Source: Viridibacillus arvi (GTDB lineage Bacteria > Bacillota > Bacilli > Bacillales_A > Planococcaceae). From it: a DNA stretch of 64,000 nt. The notes beneath the pieces are model-generated. The model was given only the letters and a program-made list of their open reading frames with translations. It was not told where the DNA came from and did not search any database. Every line of letters begins with the position of its first letter. Within the stretch, counting starts at the first letter, position 1. The position numbers were made by a program, and so were the translations under genes. Positions 18,175 to 26,449 of the stretch are shown here, in pieces. Location of the stretch: the NCBI RefSeq assembly GCF_001274945.1, contig NZ_LILB01000007.1:135108-199107 (forward strand), written 5' to 3'.

Positions 18175-19056
18175 ATGAATTTACAATTTTTGTTTAAAGA
18201 TCCGATTAAAGAGACGCTGGAATTAAGCCCTGGTTATGAAGAGCATGCTAGTGATGTATGGTTGGTAAAAACAAATAATCAAGAAGTAGTTGTGCGTTCA
18301 TCTAAAATGAAAGAAGATCCTAATAATGAATTTTGGTGGGGATGTAAAAAGTTATTTGGAATTGACCCAAGGCAAGTTTATGAATTAGAACACGTAAATA
18401 ATACATTGAGTAAACTTACTTCAATACCAATACCAAGAGTAATAGATAAAGGGAGGATTCTAACAAAGGAATTTGTTGTTGTAGAAAAACTAAAAGGACA
18501 AATAGTGGGGTCATTTATTGATCAGCCATCTTCAGTTTTGCAAAGTTTTGGAGAAGGTTTAGCTAAAATTCATCGTCATAAAGAAAATTTTGTTGGTAAT
18601 CCATCAAGAAGCTTTCAAGTAAGCTTGAAAGAATTTAATCAACATATGAAGGATGCTTTAATTGAACTAGTAACCCGTTTTCATTTTAAGGAAGAAAGAA
18701 TAAAAAGCATGCTCCCTGAAATAAATAATTTAATCAATGGATTGCCTAAACCTGAATATTCTACGTTTGTGCTCGTTGATATGGATCCAACACAATTTTT
18801 ATCGGATGGTAGAGAAATTACTGGTCTTGTCGATACGGAAGCATATGTTATAGCTCCTAGAGAGTTAGATTTTATCGCATTAGAATATGTACTAGATGTA
18901 AAATCAGCTCAAGATTTTAAAAAGGGTTATGAAAGAGTAATGGAAATTCCCAACTTAACAAAATGTAGAATGCCGTATCGATATCTATACAGATTATTAG
19001 AGGTTCAAGGTAGTGTGGATATAGAAGGTTGGATGGGACATAAGACGTTATTTTAA
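18175..19056 (+). CDS. Aminoglycoside-phosphotransferase-like kinase (APH fold), divergent active site
   Basis: 293 residues. N-lobe with EVVVRSSKM and FVVVEKLKGQIVG hinge, C-lobe with LAKIHRHKENFVG. The catalytic loop usually HGDLHPGN-L reads LVDMDPTQFL: the catalytic Asp is kept, but His is Leu and the metal-binding Asn is Gln. The metal-binding Asp follows in GLVDTEA. Activity as a small-molecule kinase is possible but not certain; no antibiotic substrate should be assumed. RBS GGGAGA before ATG. The gene stands alone. Confidence 0.65.
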   Translation: MNLQFLFKDPIKETLELSPGYEEHASDVWLVKTNNQEVVVRSSKMKEDPNNEFWWGCKKLFGIDPRQVYELEHVNNTLSKLTSIPIPRVIDKGRILTKEFVVVEKLKGQIVGSFIDQPSSVLQSFGEGLAKIHRHKENFVGNPSRSFQVSLKEFNQHMKDALIELVTRFHFKEERIKSMLPEINNLINGLPKPEYSTFVLVDMDPTQFLSDGREITGLVDTEAYVIAPRELDFIALEYVLDVKSAQDFKKGYERVMEIPNLTKCRMPYRYLYRLLEVQGSVDIEGWMGHKTLF

Positions 19057-19273
19057 TTATTGGCTTAAGACAATTAGGTAGTCGTCCGTAAGATAGATAC
19101 TTATTACATATTTAAAGGGAGTATATGAATATAAATTGTTCTATAAAGTTAAAGGAGAAGTTATCAATGATTTCTTCTTTTTTGGTTTCTAGACCATAAG
19201 AGCAAGAATGAGGACGAATTGAATGTGAATGCCTTGTTAAAATGAGATTCAATACACCATAGGAGGAAATAAA

Positions 19274-20044
19274 ATGACAACAATTCAGGAATTCAATAAA
19301 CTTCATTCGTCGACGGAACCATTATTTTTGGGGAATGCTTGGGATCTAATATCTGCCTTAACTCTTGAAAAAGCAGGATTCAAAGCAATTGGTACGACCA
19401 GTTGGGGGATTGCCAATTCACTTGGATATGCGGATGGTGAACTAATTGATTTTGAGAAGCATTTAGAAATTATTAAGATAATTACAGATAATGTTAAAAT
19501 ACCTGTTTCAGCGGACATTGAAGCGGGATATAGTGAAGATATTGATAGAATTGTTAATCATGTATTAAGAACAGCAGATATTGGTGTCGCAGGAATCAAT
19601 ATTGAGGATTCGCTAAAAAAACAACAAGGATTAAGAGAGTTAAAGGATCACTGTAATCTTTTAACGAAAATTAGAACAGCACTAGATCAAAATGGTTTTA
19701 AAGACTTTTATATCAATGCTAGAACGGATACTTATTTACAAATGGAAAATCCACTTTTGGAAACGATTAATCGAACACGGGCGTACGTTGAAAGTGGGGC
19801 TAGCGGCATATTTATCCCAGGATTAATTAAAGAGGATGAAATTAAAGAGATCGCTTTTCTTATAGGGGCTCCTCTTAATATACTGTCTTTACCTGGTTTA
19901 ACGAATTGTAATAAGCTGAAGGATATAGGTGTGAAGCGGTTTAGCTTTGGAAATGCTTTATCGGATAAGGTAATTGCTTTTTTAGAGAAAAATGCGACAC
20001 AAATGCTCGATTTAAAGGATACTTCACTTTTATATGAAGATTAA
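19274..20044 (+). CDS. Isocitrate lyase/PEP phosphonomutase-superfamily protein
   Basis: 256-residue TIM-barrel protein of the PEP mutase/ICL superfamily: GTTSWGIANSLGYADGE near the N-terminus, VSADIEAGYSED (metal and substrate site), GINIEDS and YINARTDTYL. The KKCGH loop of (methyl)isocitrate lyases is missing, so cleavage of isocitrate is unlikely; related enzymes act on oxaloacetate or PEP-type substrates. AGGAGG RBS before the ATG. It lies only 24 bases before adaA, with no terminator between, and so appears to be the first gene of the alkylation-response operon, an association with no obvious explanation. Confidence 0.8.
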   Translation: MTTIQEFNKLHSSTEPLFLGNAWDLISALTLEKAGFKAIGTTSWGIANSLGYADGELIDFEKHLEIIKIITDNVKIPVSADIEAGYSEDIDRIVNHVLRTADIGVAGINIEDSLKKQQGLRELKDHCNLLTKIRTALDQNGFKDFYINARTDTYLQMENPLLETINRTRAYVESGASGIFIPGLIKEDEIKEIAFLIGAPLNILSLPGLTNCNKLKDIGVKRFSFGNALSDKVIAFLEKNATQMLDLKDTSLLYED

Positions 20045-20068
20045 ACTAAAAGAACGGAGAAATTAAAG

Positions 20069-20626
20069 GTGAAAAATATTAATCTCTCTTTTGAAGAAAT
20101 GTGGGAAAAGATTATTGCGTGTGATAGAACATACGATGGGCTATTTTTTACAGCAGTAAAAACAACAAAAATCTATTGCCGTCCTTCATGCAAATCAAGG
20201 AAACCCAAAAAAATAAATGTAGAATTCTACTATGACATAATTGAAGTTGAAAAATCGGGATTCCGTGCTTGTAAGAGATGTCAGCCAGAAGTTGAGCATA
20301 CCCCGCATATCGGACTTGTAAGAAATGTAACTAGCTATTTGGTCAATAACTATAAACAAAAGGTAGCATTACAGGATATTGCCGATTACGTCGGCATAAG
20401 CCCGTATCATCTTGATCGCCTATTTAAACAAGAAACTTCAGAAACTCCGCGTACTTATTTAGAGAAAATTCGAATCGATAAGGCGATGCATCTTCTTAAA
20501 AATACTAATCACACGAATCTCGAGATTTGCTATGAAGTTGGGTTTCAAAGCACTTCCAATTTTTATAAGTCATTTCGCCGTTTAACAAATTGTTCCCCTA
20601 GCGAATATCGTACCCTTGAAGGGTAA
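20069..20626 (+). CDS. adaA: Methylphosphotriester-DNA methyltransferase and transcriptional activator AdaA
   Basis: 185 residues starting at GTG. The N-terminal Ada zinc domain carries the four cysteines in YCRPSCKSRK and FRACKRCQPE; one is the methyl acceptor for methylphosphotriesters. The C-terminal half is an AraC-type double helix-turn-helix (VALQDIADYVGISPYHL, then NLEICYEVGFQSTSNFY). In Bacillus, methylated AdaA activates the adaptive response genes. Length matches B. subtilis AdaA (~211) minus a short N-terminal part. It is 12 bases before alkA. Confidence 0.93.
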   Translation: MKNINLSFEEMWEKIIACDRTYDGLFFTAVKTTKIYCRPSCKSRKPKKINVEFYYDIIEVEKSGFRACKRCQPEVEHTPHIGLVRNVTSYLVNNYKQKVALQDIADYVGISPYHLDRLFKQETSETPRTYLEKIRIDKAMHLLKNTNHTNLEICYEVGFQSTSNFYKSFRRLTNCSPSEYRTLEG

Positions 20627-20638
20627 GGAGTTGTTGAA

Positions 20639-21547
20639 ATGAATTGGATTGATCACCAATCATATATAGAAATTTATACGCCTGAAGAATTCAATTTCGA
20701 AGAGTGTTTATTGTTCTTAAGCAGGTCTAAACAAGAGATATTGCACCAAATAAAAGATGGATATTTATATAAATTAATAAAAGTAAACCAAGAGTTAATT
20801 TTGTGTAAGATTGGATGCACTCAAAATATAATTCTAGTTAATTTTCCAATCACTCCACCCTCCAAAGGAATCCGTGAAGAAGTGGCATCGTATATATGGG
20901 AATGGTTTGATTTGGATACAGATCTTCGAGTATTTTATGATGCAGCAAAGCAGGACAAGATATTACAGGGTTTTGCTCAAAAATATTATGGCTTAAGGAT
21001 CATGTGTATTCCAGGTTTATTTGAAGCACTATCATGGGCAATTATTGGACAGCAAATAAATTTAACATTTGCTTACATATTAAAAAAACGCTTTGTTGAG
21101 AACTTTGGTGAAAGTCTTACCTTAAAAGGAGATACCTTTTGGGTATTCCCGAACTATGAAAAGATCGCAACTATAAGTGTGGAAGAGTTAAGGGAATTGC
21201 AATTTTCAGTTAGAAAGGCCGAATATGTAATAGGCATAGCTAAGATTATGGCAAATGGTGAATTAACAAAGGACTTGCTACTTGGCAATCAAAATTATCA
21301 ACAAATTCAAAAGTCGTTAATGAAGATTAGGGGAATAGGAGCTTGGTCCGCTGACTATGTGATGATGAAATGCTTACATCATCCATCCGCCTTTCCAATA
21401 ACAGATGTTGGTCTCCATAACGCATTAAAAGTTCATTTAGGTCTCGGACGTAAGCCGACGGTAGAGGAGATCAAAGAGTTATCAGTAAATTGGGGAGGGT
21501 TGCAAGCATACGCAACCTTTTATCTATGGAGGTCTTTATATGAGTAA
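20639..21547 (+). CDS. alkA: DNA-3-methyladenine glycosylase II
   Basis: 302 residues, the length of B. subtilis AlkA. The N-terminal domain is followed by the HhH-GPD glycosylase: hairpin LMKIRGIGAWSADYVMMK and catalytic Asp in FPITDVGLHNAL. It removes 3-methyladenine and other alkylated bases. TAAGGAG RBS overlaps the end of adaA, and the last 8 bases overlap the ogt gene, so translation of the three repair genes is coupled. Confidence 0.92.
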   Translation: MNWIDHQSYIEIYTPEEFNFEECLLFLSRSKQEILHQIKDGYLYKLIKVNQELILCKIGCTQNIILVNFPITPPSKGIREEVASYIWEWFDLDTDLRVFYDAAKQDKILQGFAQKYYGLRIMCIPGLFEALSWAIIGQQINLTFAYILKKRFVENFGESLTLKGDTFWVFPNYEKIATISVEELRELQFSVRKAEYVIGIAKIMANGELTKDLLLGNQNYQQIQKSLMKIRGIGAWSADYVMMKCLHHPSAFPITDVGLHNALKVHLGLGRKPTVEEIKELSVNWGGLQAYATFYLWRSLYE

Positions 21548-22019
21548 GTTATATAAATTAGATTATGAATCTCCAATTGGAGTGTTAGAAATAATAGGTA
21601 CAGATAAAGCAATTAGTTCTATTATGTTTTCTGAACAGGATAGAGCCGTAAATAATAAACAAGACAAAACGCCAATTGTTTTAGAAAATTGCTACGATCA
21701 ACTTGATGAATACTTTAAAGGGGACCGTCGTGAATTTACTTTTCCCATTAAATATGAAGGGACAAACTTTCAAAAAAATGTATGGAACGCCTTAACAAGT
21801 ATTCCATATGGAAAAACGGTGTCGTATACAGATATTGCGGTTTTAATTGGAAATGAAAAAGCTATTAGAGCAGTAGGAAATGCAAATGGAAAAAATAAAA
21901 TGAGTATTGTTATACCTTGTCATCGAATTATTGGATCAAACGGTAAATTAACAGGTTATGCAGGGGGCTTGTGGAGAAAGGAATGGCTACTTCAGCATGA
22001 AAAAACTAGTAGTAAATGA
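21540..22019 (+). CDS. ogt: Methylated-DNA-protein-cysteine methyltransferase
   Basis: 159 residues. Active-site block IVIPCHRIIG with the methyl-acceptor Cys, followed by GYAGGLWRKEWLLQHE; the winged helix before it reads VWNALTSIPYGKTVSYTDIA. It repairs O6-methylguanine by suicide transfer. In B. subtilis the equivalent gene of the ada operon is adaB. Last gene of the operon, ending at a strong terminator. Confidence 0.93.
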   Translation: MSKLYKLDYESPIGVLEIIGTDKAISSIMFSEQDRAVNNKQDKTPIVLENCYDQLDEYFKGDRREFTFPIKYEGTNFQKNVWNALTSIPYGKTVSYTDIAVLIGNEKAIRAVGNANGKNKMSIVIPCHRIIGSNGKLTGYAGGLWRKEWLLQHEKTSSK

Positions 22020-22054
22020 ATTACTACAGGTTATGGAATATAGATCGATAAAAT

Positions 22055-22093
22055 AAAAAGGGAGAATAGACAATTGCCTACTCTCCCTTTTTT
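22055..22093. terminator. Terminator of the alkylation-repair operon
   Basis: Stem AAAAAGGGAGA / TCTCCCTTTTTT with T and A tracts on either side; it lies between convergent genes and may serve both. Confidence 0.85.
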
Positions 22094-22144
22094 GATAAGA
22101 GTACTGATTAAAGTTTTCACAGTCTCACTCATCATATTTATATC

Positions 22145-23335
22145 TTATTTAGTATAGTTATCAAAGTAACCTTGGATAAAGATCATTGGAGTACCTTTGT
22201 CACCACTGCCTGATGTTAAATCAGATAAAGAACCGATTAGGTCAGTTAGTTGGCGAGGTGTAGTACCTTGTGCTTCCATAGCTCCTACAAGGTCAGTTCC
22301 TTTATTATCAATATACTCAGAGATAGCTTTTTTAAGTTCTTCGCCTCTTAAATCAGCAAAGTTATTATCAGCAAGATACTTTAATTTGATTTCATTTGGT
22401 GTGCCATTAAGACCAGCTGTGTAAGCAGGTGATACAACTGGATCAGCTAGTTCCCAAATTTTGCCTACTGGATCTTTGAATGCGCCATCACCATAAATCA
22501 TAACTTCAACATTTTTGCCTGTTTTTTCTTTCAGCATTTCTTGAATTTTATCTACAACAGGTTGGCAATTACGTGGGAAAAGCTTCACGCTGTTTTCTGT
22601 TGATTTATTTGATCCTAGTAGACCGTAACTTTCGTTGAAGCCACTACCATCAATTGACTCAGCTAGGATGTTATCTAGGCTGTAGATTTTTTCTCCACCG
22701 TTAGCTTCTAAAATTCTCTTTGTTCTAAATCTTGTATGGATATCACAAGTTAATACGCTCTTAGTATATTCTAAGATTGTTTTTGGATTGTTTGAGAAGA
22801 TTACTTCACATTCAACACCGTATTCTTCAACTAATGATTTGTAGTAATCGATATAGTCAACTCCAGTGAAAGTATGTTTGTTATGTCCAAATAATTCGCG
22901 GAATTGTTTTTCAGTTAAAACGTCTGTCCATGGGTTAACACCTTTTTCATCAAGTATATCAAGGTCAACTAAGTGGTTACCTACTTCATCTGATGGGTAG
23001 CTAAGCATTAAAACAACTTTTTTAACACCTTTTGCAATACCACGAAGACAGATGGCAAAGCGGTTACGGCTTAAGATAGGGAAAATAACGCCTACAGTGT
23101 CATCTCCGAATTTTGCACTAACATCTTTTGCGATGTGATCGATTGTAGCGTAGTTACCTTGAGCGCGGGCAACGATTGATTCTGTTACTGTTACGATATC
23201 TTTATCTTGAATATTAAAGCCTTCAACTTCTGATGCTTTTAATACACTTTCTACAACGATATCTTCAATGCTATCGCCTTGATTGATGATTGGGCCACGA
23301 AGACCTCTTACAACTGTTCCAACTACTCTTTCCAA
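22145..23335 (-). CDS. CofE-like (coenzyme F420-0:L-glutamate ligase family) protein
   Basis: 396 residues. The N-terminus GTVVRGLRGPIINQGDSIEDIV and DIVTVTESIVARAQG, plus the late metal-binding segment MIYGDGAFKDPVGKIWELADP, fit the F420-0 gamma-glutamyl ligase fold. About 150 residues longer than archaeal CofE, with an insert that includes CDIHTRFRTKRILE. Bacillales do not make F420 as far as is known, so a gamma-glutamyl or other amide ligation on a different acceptor is more likely. RBS GAGCGAT-like before ATG 23335. Divergent from a LysR regulator with an inverted repeat between them, suggesting regulated metabolic use. Confidence 0.7.
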   Translation of the reverse strand: MERVVGTVVRGLRGPIINQGDSIEDIVVESVLKASEVEGFNIQDKDIVTVTESIVARAQGNYATIDHIAKDVSAKFGDDTVGVIFPILSRNRFAICLRGIAKGVKKVVLMLSYPSDEVGNHLVDLDILDEKGVNPWTDVLTEKQFRELFGHNKHTFTGVDYIDYYKSLVEEYGVECEVIFSNNPKTILEYTKSVLTCDIHTRFRTKRILEANGGEKIYSLDNILAESIDGSGFNESYGLLGSNKSTENSVKLFPRNCQPVVDKIQEMLKEKTGKNVEVMIYGDGAFKDPVGKIWELADPVVSPAYTAGLNGTPNEIKLKYLADNNFADLRGEELKKAISEYIDNKGTDLVGAMEAQGTTPRQLTDLIGSLSDLTSGSGDKGTPMIFIQGYFDNYTK

Positions 23336-23396
23336 AATAATCGCTCCTCATTGCTATATTGTTTACTATCATTTTTTTAAAACTCACAACTTGTAA

Positions 23397-23418
23397 TATA
23401 CCTCAAAATAGTGGTATA
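23397..23418. promoter_or_regulatory. Candidate LysR operator between the cofE-like and lysR genes
   Basis: Inverted repeat TATACC / GGTATA with a 10-base spacer, the T-N11-A layout usual for LysR regulators, centred between the divergent genes. Confidence 0.5.
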
Positions 23419-23461
23419 AGTAAAATTAATATATCAAATGATAGGCATAAGGTGATGTTAT

Positions 23462-24352
23462 ATGGTGAGTAAATTAGATTTATATAAAGTGTTTTGTAAA
23501 GTGGGGAAAAGTTCAAGCTTTTCAAAAGCCGCAAATGATCTGTATATGACACAACCAGCTGTTAGTCAGGCTATTAAACAATTAGAAAAAGAATTAGATA
23601 TCCGCCTATTTAATAGAACGCCTAAAGGGGTCACTTTAACATATGAAGGTAGCTTGTTATTTGAATATGCAAATTCAGCTATTAATTTGCTTCATGTTGG
23701 AGAAGAGAAGCTTTTAGAGTTTAAAGATTTAACTACGGGTGAATTGAAAATAGGTGTGGGTGATACAATTTCAAAGTATTTTTTACTTCCTTATTTAGAA
23801 GCTTTTCATAATCAGTACCCAAATATTAAATTTAAAATAATGAATGGTACGACAATGGAGCTTTGTACAGTATTAAAATCAGGAGAAGTTGATATTGCCT
23901 TCTGCAATTTCCCTATTGATGATCCAACATTAGAGCTTAAACCTTGTATTGATGTTCAAGATATATTCGTTTGTGGAGAGCAATACATGAAGACCATTAC
24001 GGAGCCACTTAGCTTTGCTTCAATAGTAGATTTGCCACTAATACTACTTGAGCGCCAATCTGTCTCGAGGAAATATGTAGATGATTACCTAATGACAAAG
24101 GGTGTTAAGATTTCTCCAGAATTTGAACTAGGTTCACATGATTTATTATTAGAGTTTGCAAAAATAAATTTGGGAATAGCGTGTGTAACAAAAGAATTTT
24201 CCAAAGAGTATTTAAATAAAGGAATACTATATGAAGTCCCTTTAATGGAAGATATCCCGAAAAGGAGTATAGGCGTATGCTTTTTAAAAAGTGTGCCTTT
24301 ATCGCCAGCTTCAACAAAATTTGTTGAAATCGTAGAAAGTAAACAAATATAG
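23462..24352 (+). CDS. LysR-family transcriptional regulator
   Basis: 296 residues: N-terminal winged helix (SSFSKAANDLYMTQPAVSQAIKQLE) and a periplasmic-binding-protein-like effector domain (GELKIGVGDTISKYFLLPYL). It resembles the CysL/YwfK-type branch in general layout, but the ligand is unknown. AAGGTGATG RBS. Its position, divergent from the cofE-like gene with a LysR-type repeat between, makes that gene the most likely target. Converges on guaC with a shared terminator. Confidence 0.88.
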   Translation: MVSKLDLYKVFCKVGKSSSFSKAANDLYMTQPAVSQAIKQLEKELDIRLFNRTPKGVTLTYEGSLLFEYANSAINLLHVGEEKLLEFKDLTTGELKIGVGDTISKYFLLPYLEAFHNQYPNIKFKIMNGTTMELCTVLKSGEVDIAFCNFPIDDPTLELKPCIDVQDIFVCGEQYMKTITEPLSFASIVDLPLILLERQSVSRKYVDDYLMTKGVKISPEFELGSHDLLLEFAKINLGIACVTKEFSKEYLNKGILYEVPLMEDIPKRSIGVCFLKSVPLSPASTKFVEIVESKQI

Positions 24353-24360
24353 ATAAATGA

Positions 24361-24391
24361 AAAAACCGCCAAAAATTTTTTAGCGGTTTTT
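24361..24391. terminator. Bidirectional terminator between lysR and guaC
   Basis: Stem AAAAACCGC / GCGGTTTTT, loop AT-rich, T tract on each strand. Confidence 0.85.
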
Positions 24392-24407
24392 AATGTATTT
24401 CACGTTC

Positions 24408-25391
24408 TTAGTACGTTTTATCACCATTAAAGATAGAGTTTTTAACGACAACATAATCTACTGTACGGATAGCGTCAAGTTTTTTGCCACCAGCATAAGA
24501 GATAGATGATTGAAGGTCTTGTTGCATTTCAGTAAGAGTATCTTTTAGAGAGCCCTTATGTTCAACATACAGTTTTTTACCTTCTACGTTTTTCTTCTCA
24601 CCTTTTTGGAATTCAGAAGCTGAACCAAAGTATTCTTTAAGAAGTTTACCGTCTTTTTCGATAGTCTTACCAGGAGATTCTTCATGTCCAGCAAATAATG
24701 AACCGATCATGACCATTGAAGCACCGAATCGTACAGATTTAGCTATATCACCATTAGTACGGATACCACCGTCTGCAATTATTGGTTTAGTAGCAGCTTT
24801 TGCACACCAGCGTAGAGCAGCTAATTGCCAGCCGCCTGTACCAAAGCCAGTTTTAATTTTTGTAATACATACTTTACCTGGTCCAATGCCCACTTTAGTA
24901 GCATCAGCGCCAGCGTTTTCTAATTCTCTTACAGCTTCTGGTGTACCAACGTTACCAGCGATTACAAAGCTAGTAGGTAAGTGTTTTTTAATATGTTGAA
25001 TCATATTGATTACTGCGTTTGAATGACCGTGTGCAATATCGATTGTGATGAATTCAGGAATTATCTTATCTGCTGCTAATTCTTCGATGAATGCATACTC
25101 TTCTTCTTTTACACCTACGCTAATTGAAGCGATTAATCCACGAGCTTGCATATCTTTAGTGAAATCTGCACGTTTTTGTGGTTCAAAACGATGCATTATA
25201 TAGAAATATCCATCTTCAGCTAATTGAATGGCTACTTTTTCGTCAATAATAGTTTGCATATTTGCAGGTACTACCGGTAATTTAAATGTATGTTCACCTA
25301 AAGTAACTGATGTGTCACATTCAGATCTACTATTTACTATACATTTTGCGGGAACCAATTGAATATCTTCGTAATCAAATACATTTTCCAT
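24408..25391 (-). CDS. guaC: GMP reductase
   Basis: 327 residues from ATG 25391 (eight bases after TAGGAG on the minus strand; the GTG at 25400 overlaps that RBS and is rejected). IMPDH/GMPR barrel with the catalytic loop [18 protein letters not shown] including the active Cys, [18 protein letters not shown] phosphate-binding segment, and no CBS domains, which marks GMP reductase rather than IMP dehydrogenase. It converts GMP to IMP with NADPH. Length fits GuaC type 2 of Firmicutes. Upstream, a TTGACA-like -35 and a CGAAC core (around 25435-25445) could be a PurR half-site, weakly supported. Confidence 0.93.
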   Translation of the reverse strand: MENVFDYEDIQLVPAKCIVNSRSECDTSVTLGEHTFKLPVVPANMQTIIDEKVAIQLAEDGYFYIMHRFEPQKRADFTKDMQARGLIASISVGVKEEEYAFIEELAADKIIPEFITIDIAHGHSNAVINMIQHIKKHLPTSFVIAGNVGTPEAVRELENAGADATKVGIGPGKVCITKIKTGFGTGGWQLAALRWCAKAATKPIIADGGIRTNGDIAKSVRFGASMVMIGSLFAGHEESPGKTIEKDGKLLKEYFGSASEFQKGEKKNVEGKKLYVEHKGSLKDTLTEMQQDLQSSISYAGGKKLDAIRTVDYVVVKNSIFNGDKTY

Positions 25392-25400
25392 AAAACACAC

Positions 25401-25848
25401 TCCTAAAACCGAATAATAATTATTCTTATAAATAAAACGTTCGTCTTTTAGTAATTTACATTATTTTTGGCCTTATGTCAAAAGAAAATAAGCGTTTTCA
25501 TCTTTTTCTGTAGTTATACAAGAAATATTCATAAAAAAATCACGTTGGGAAGTTGAAAAAGAGTTTAAAGTTAGGGATGCTTAAGGGAGAGAAGCCTTTA
25601 GTGTCAAACGATGATATTTATTAATAGTAGCATTAGGAAATCTTGATAAAATATACATTGAAGTTTTAGAGTGTAGTTTGTAAATCGCTGTTTATATTCA
25701 TATTTATTAAAAGTTTTTATTAATACCGTATGTAGTATAGTCTGATCTCCATCACTGGTAGGTACTTTGAAAAAGTTCCTTCCATTTCATTTTATAATTA
25801 TTTCTGTTCTTGGAATTTCAAAATATTCACTTTAATTTAAGCAAATTA
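25401..25848. other. Intergenic region upstream of guaC and the small coiled-coil gene
   Basis: Contains the guaC promoter on the minus strand (TTGACA with TAAATT 17 bases later, near 25480-25455). Beyond that I see no gene, hairpin or riboswitch; specifically, no purine-riboswitch core. Confidence 0.45.
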
Positions 25849-25877
25849 TGGACATTAAAAAGCACTACATTTAGTGG

Positions 25878-25883
25878 TATACT
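25878..25883 (+). promoter_or_regulatory. Extended -10 promoter of the small coiled-coil gene
   Basis: TATACT preceded by TGG (extended -10), about 40 bases before the start codon. The -35 is poor. Confidence 0.4.
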
Positions 25884-25922
25884 AATTAAATAGATTAACC
25901 ATCTGAAAGGAGATGAAAATCT

Positions 25923-26114
25923 TTGAAATACATTAAATCACAAATGCAACAATTAATAAATGAAAACAAAGAATTGCATACAAAATTTAAAGAGTTGAAA
26001 AAGTCTTTAGATCTTGAAAAAAACTATGCATTGAAAGCTTTATATCATGCAGAAGTTGCTGATGGCGGAAAATATCAACAAGACTATCAGGCGTTAGATG
26101 ACCCAAAATACTAA
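25923..26114 (+). CDS. Small charged coiled-coil protein of unknown function
   Basis: 63 residues starting at TTG, with AAAGGAGATG at ideal distance. The first ~40 residues form a strongly charged heptad-like helix (QLINENKELHTKFKELKKSL), ending with a polar tail. No domain recognised. Its own extended -10 promoter and a terminator at 26271 make it a stand-alone transcript. Function unknown. Confidence 0.65.
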   Translation: MKYIKSQMQQLINENKELHTKFKELKKSLDLEKNYALKALYHAEVADGGKYQQDYQALDDPKY

Positions 26115-26270
26115 GAGCATTTTATGATATATATTTGAGTATCAATAACGTAATAAAAGGCTAAATCGATAAATTTAATATAACTTATATAGGGATATCT
26201 GCTTATTGTAAAGTTATCATCTACAGAATATATTTATGGGTTAATTTAGTTTTAATTGGATAATGACAGG

Positions 26271-26302
26271 AAAAAAGACTTGCAAAAGACGGGTCTTTTT
26301 TC
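26271..26302 (+). terminator. Terminator after the small coiled-coil gene
   Basis: Stem AAAAAAGAC / GTCTTTTTT followed by a long T tract. Confidence 0.8.
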
Positions 26303-26449
26303 TTTTTTTTGTTTTTTTTTCTGTTAAATTAGAAATATGACGTTATTTGTAGTTAATTTTTTTATATTATGTCCGATTTGATAGTAATTCACTGTTTAAG
26401 AAGTTAATATTATAGTAACAATAATACATTTCTTGAAAGGGAGCATCGT

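Noticed and set aside
18175-19056. Calling the APH-like gene an aminoglycoside resistance determinant
   Set aside because: The fold matches, but catalytic-loop residues diverge and no resistance context is present.
25401-25560. Purine riboswitch upstream of guaC
   Set aside because: The conserved core and three-stem junction are absent; only a weak PurR-like CGAAC element is present.
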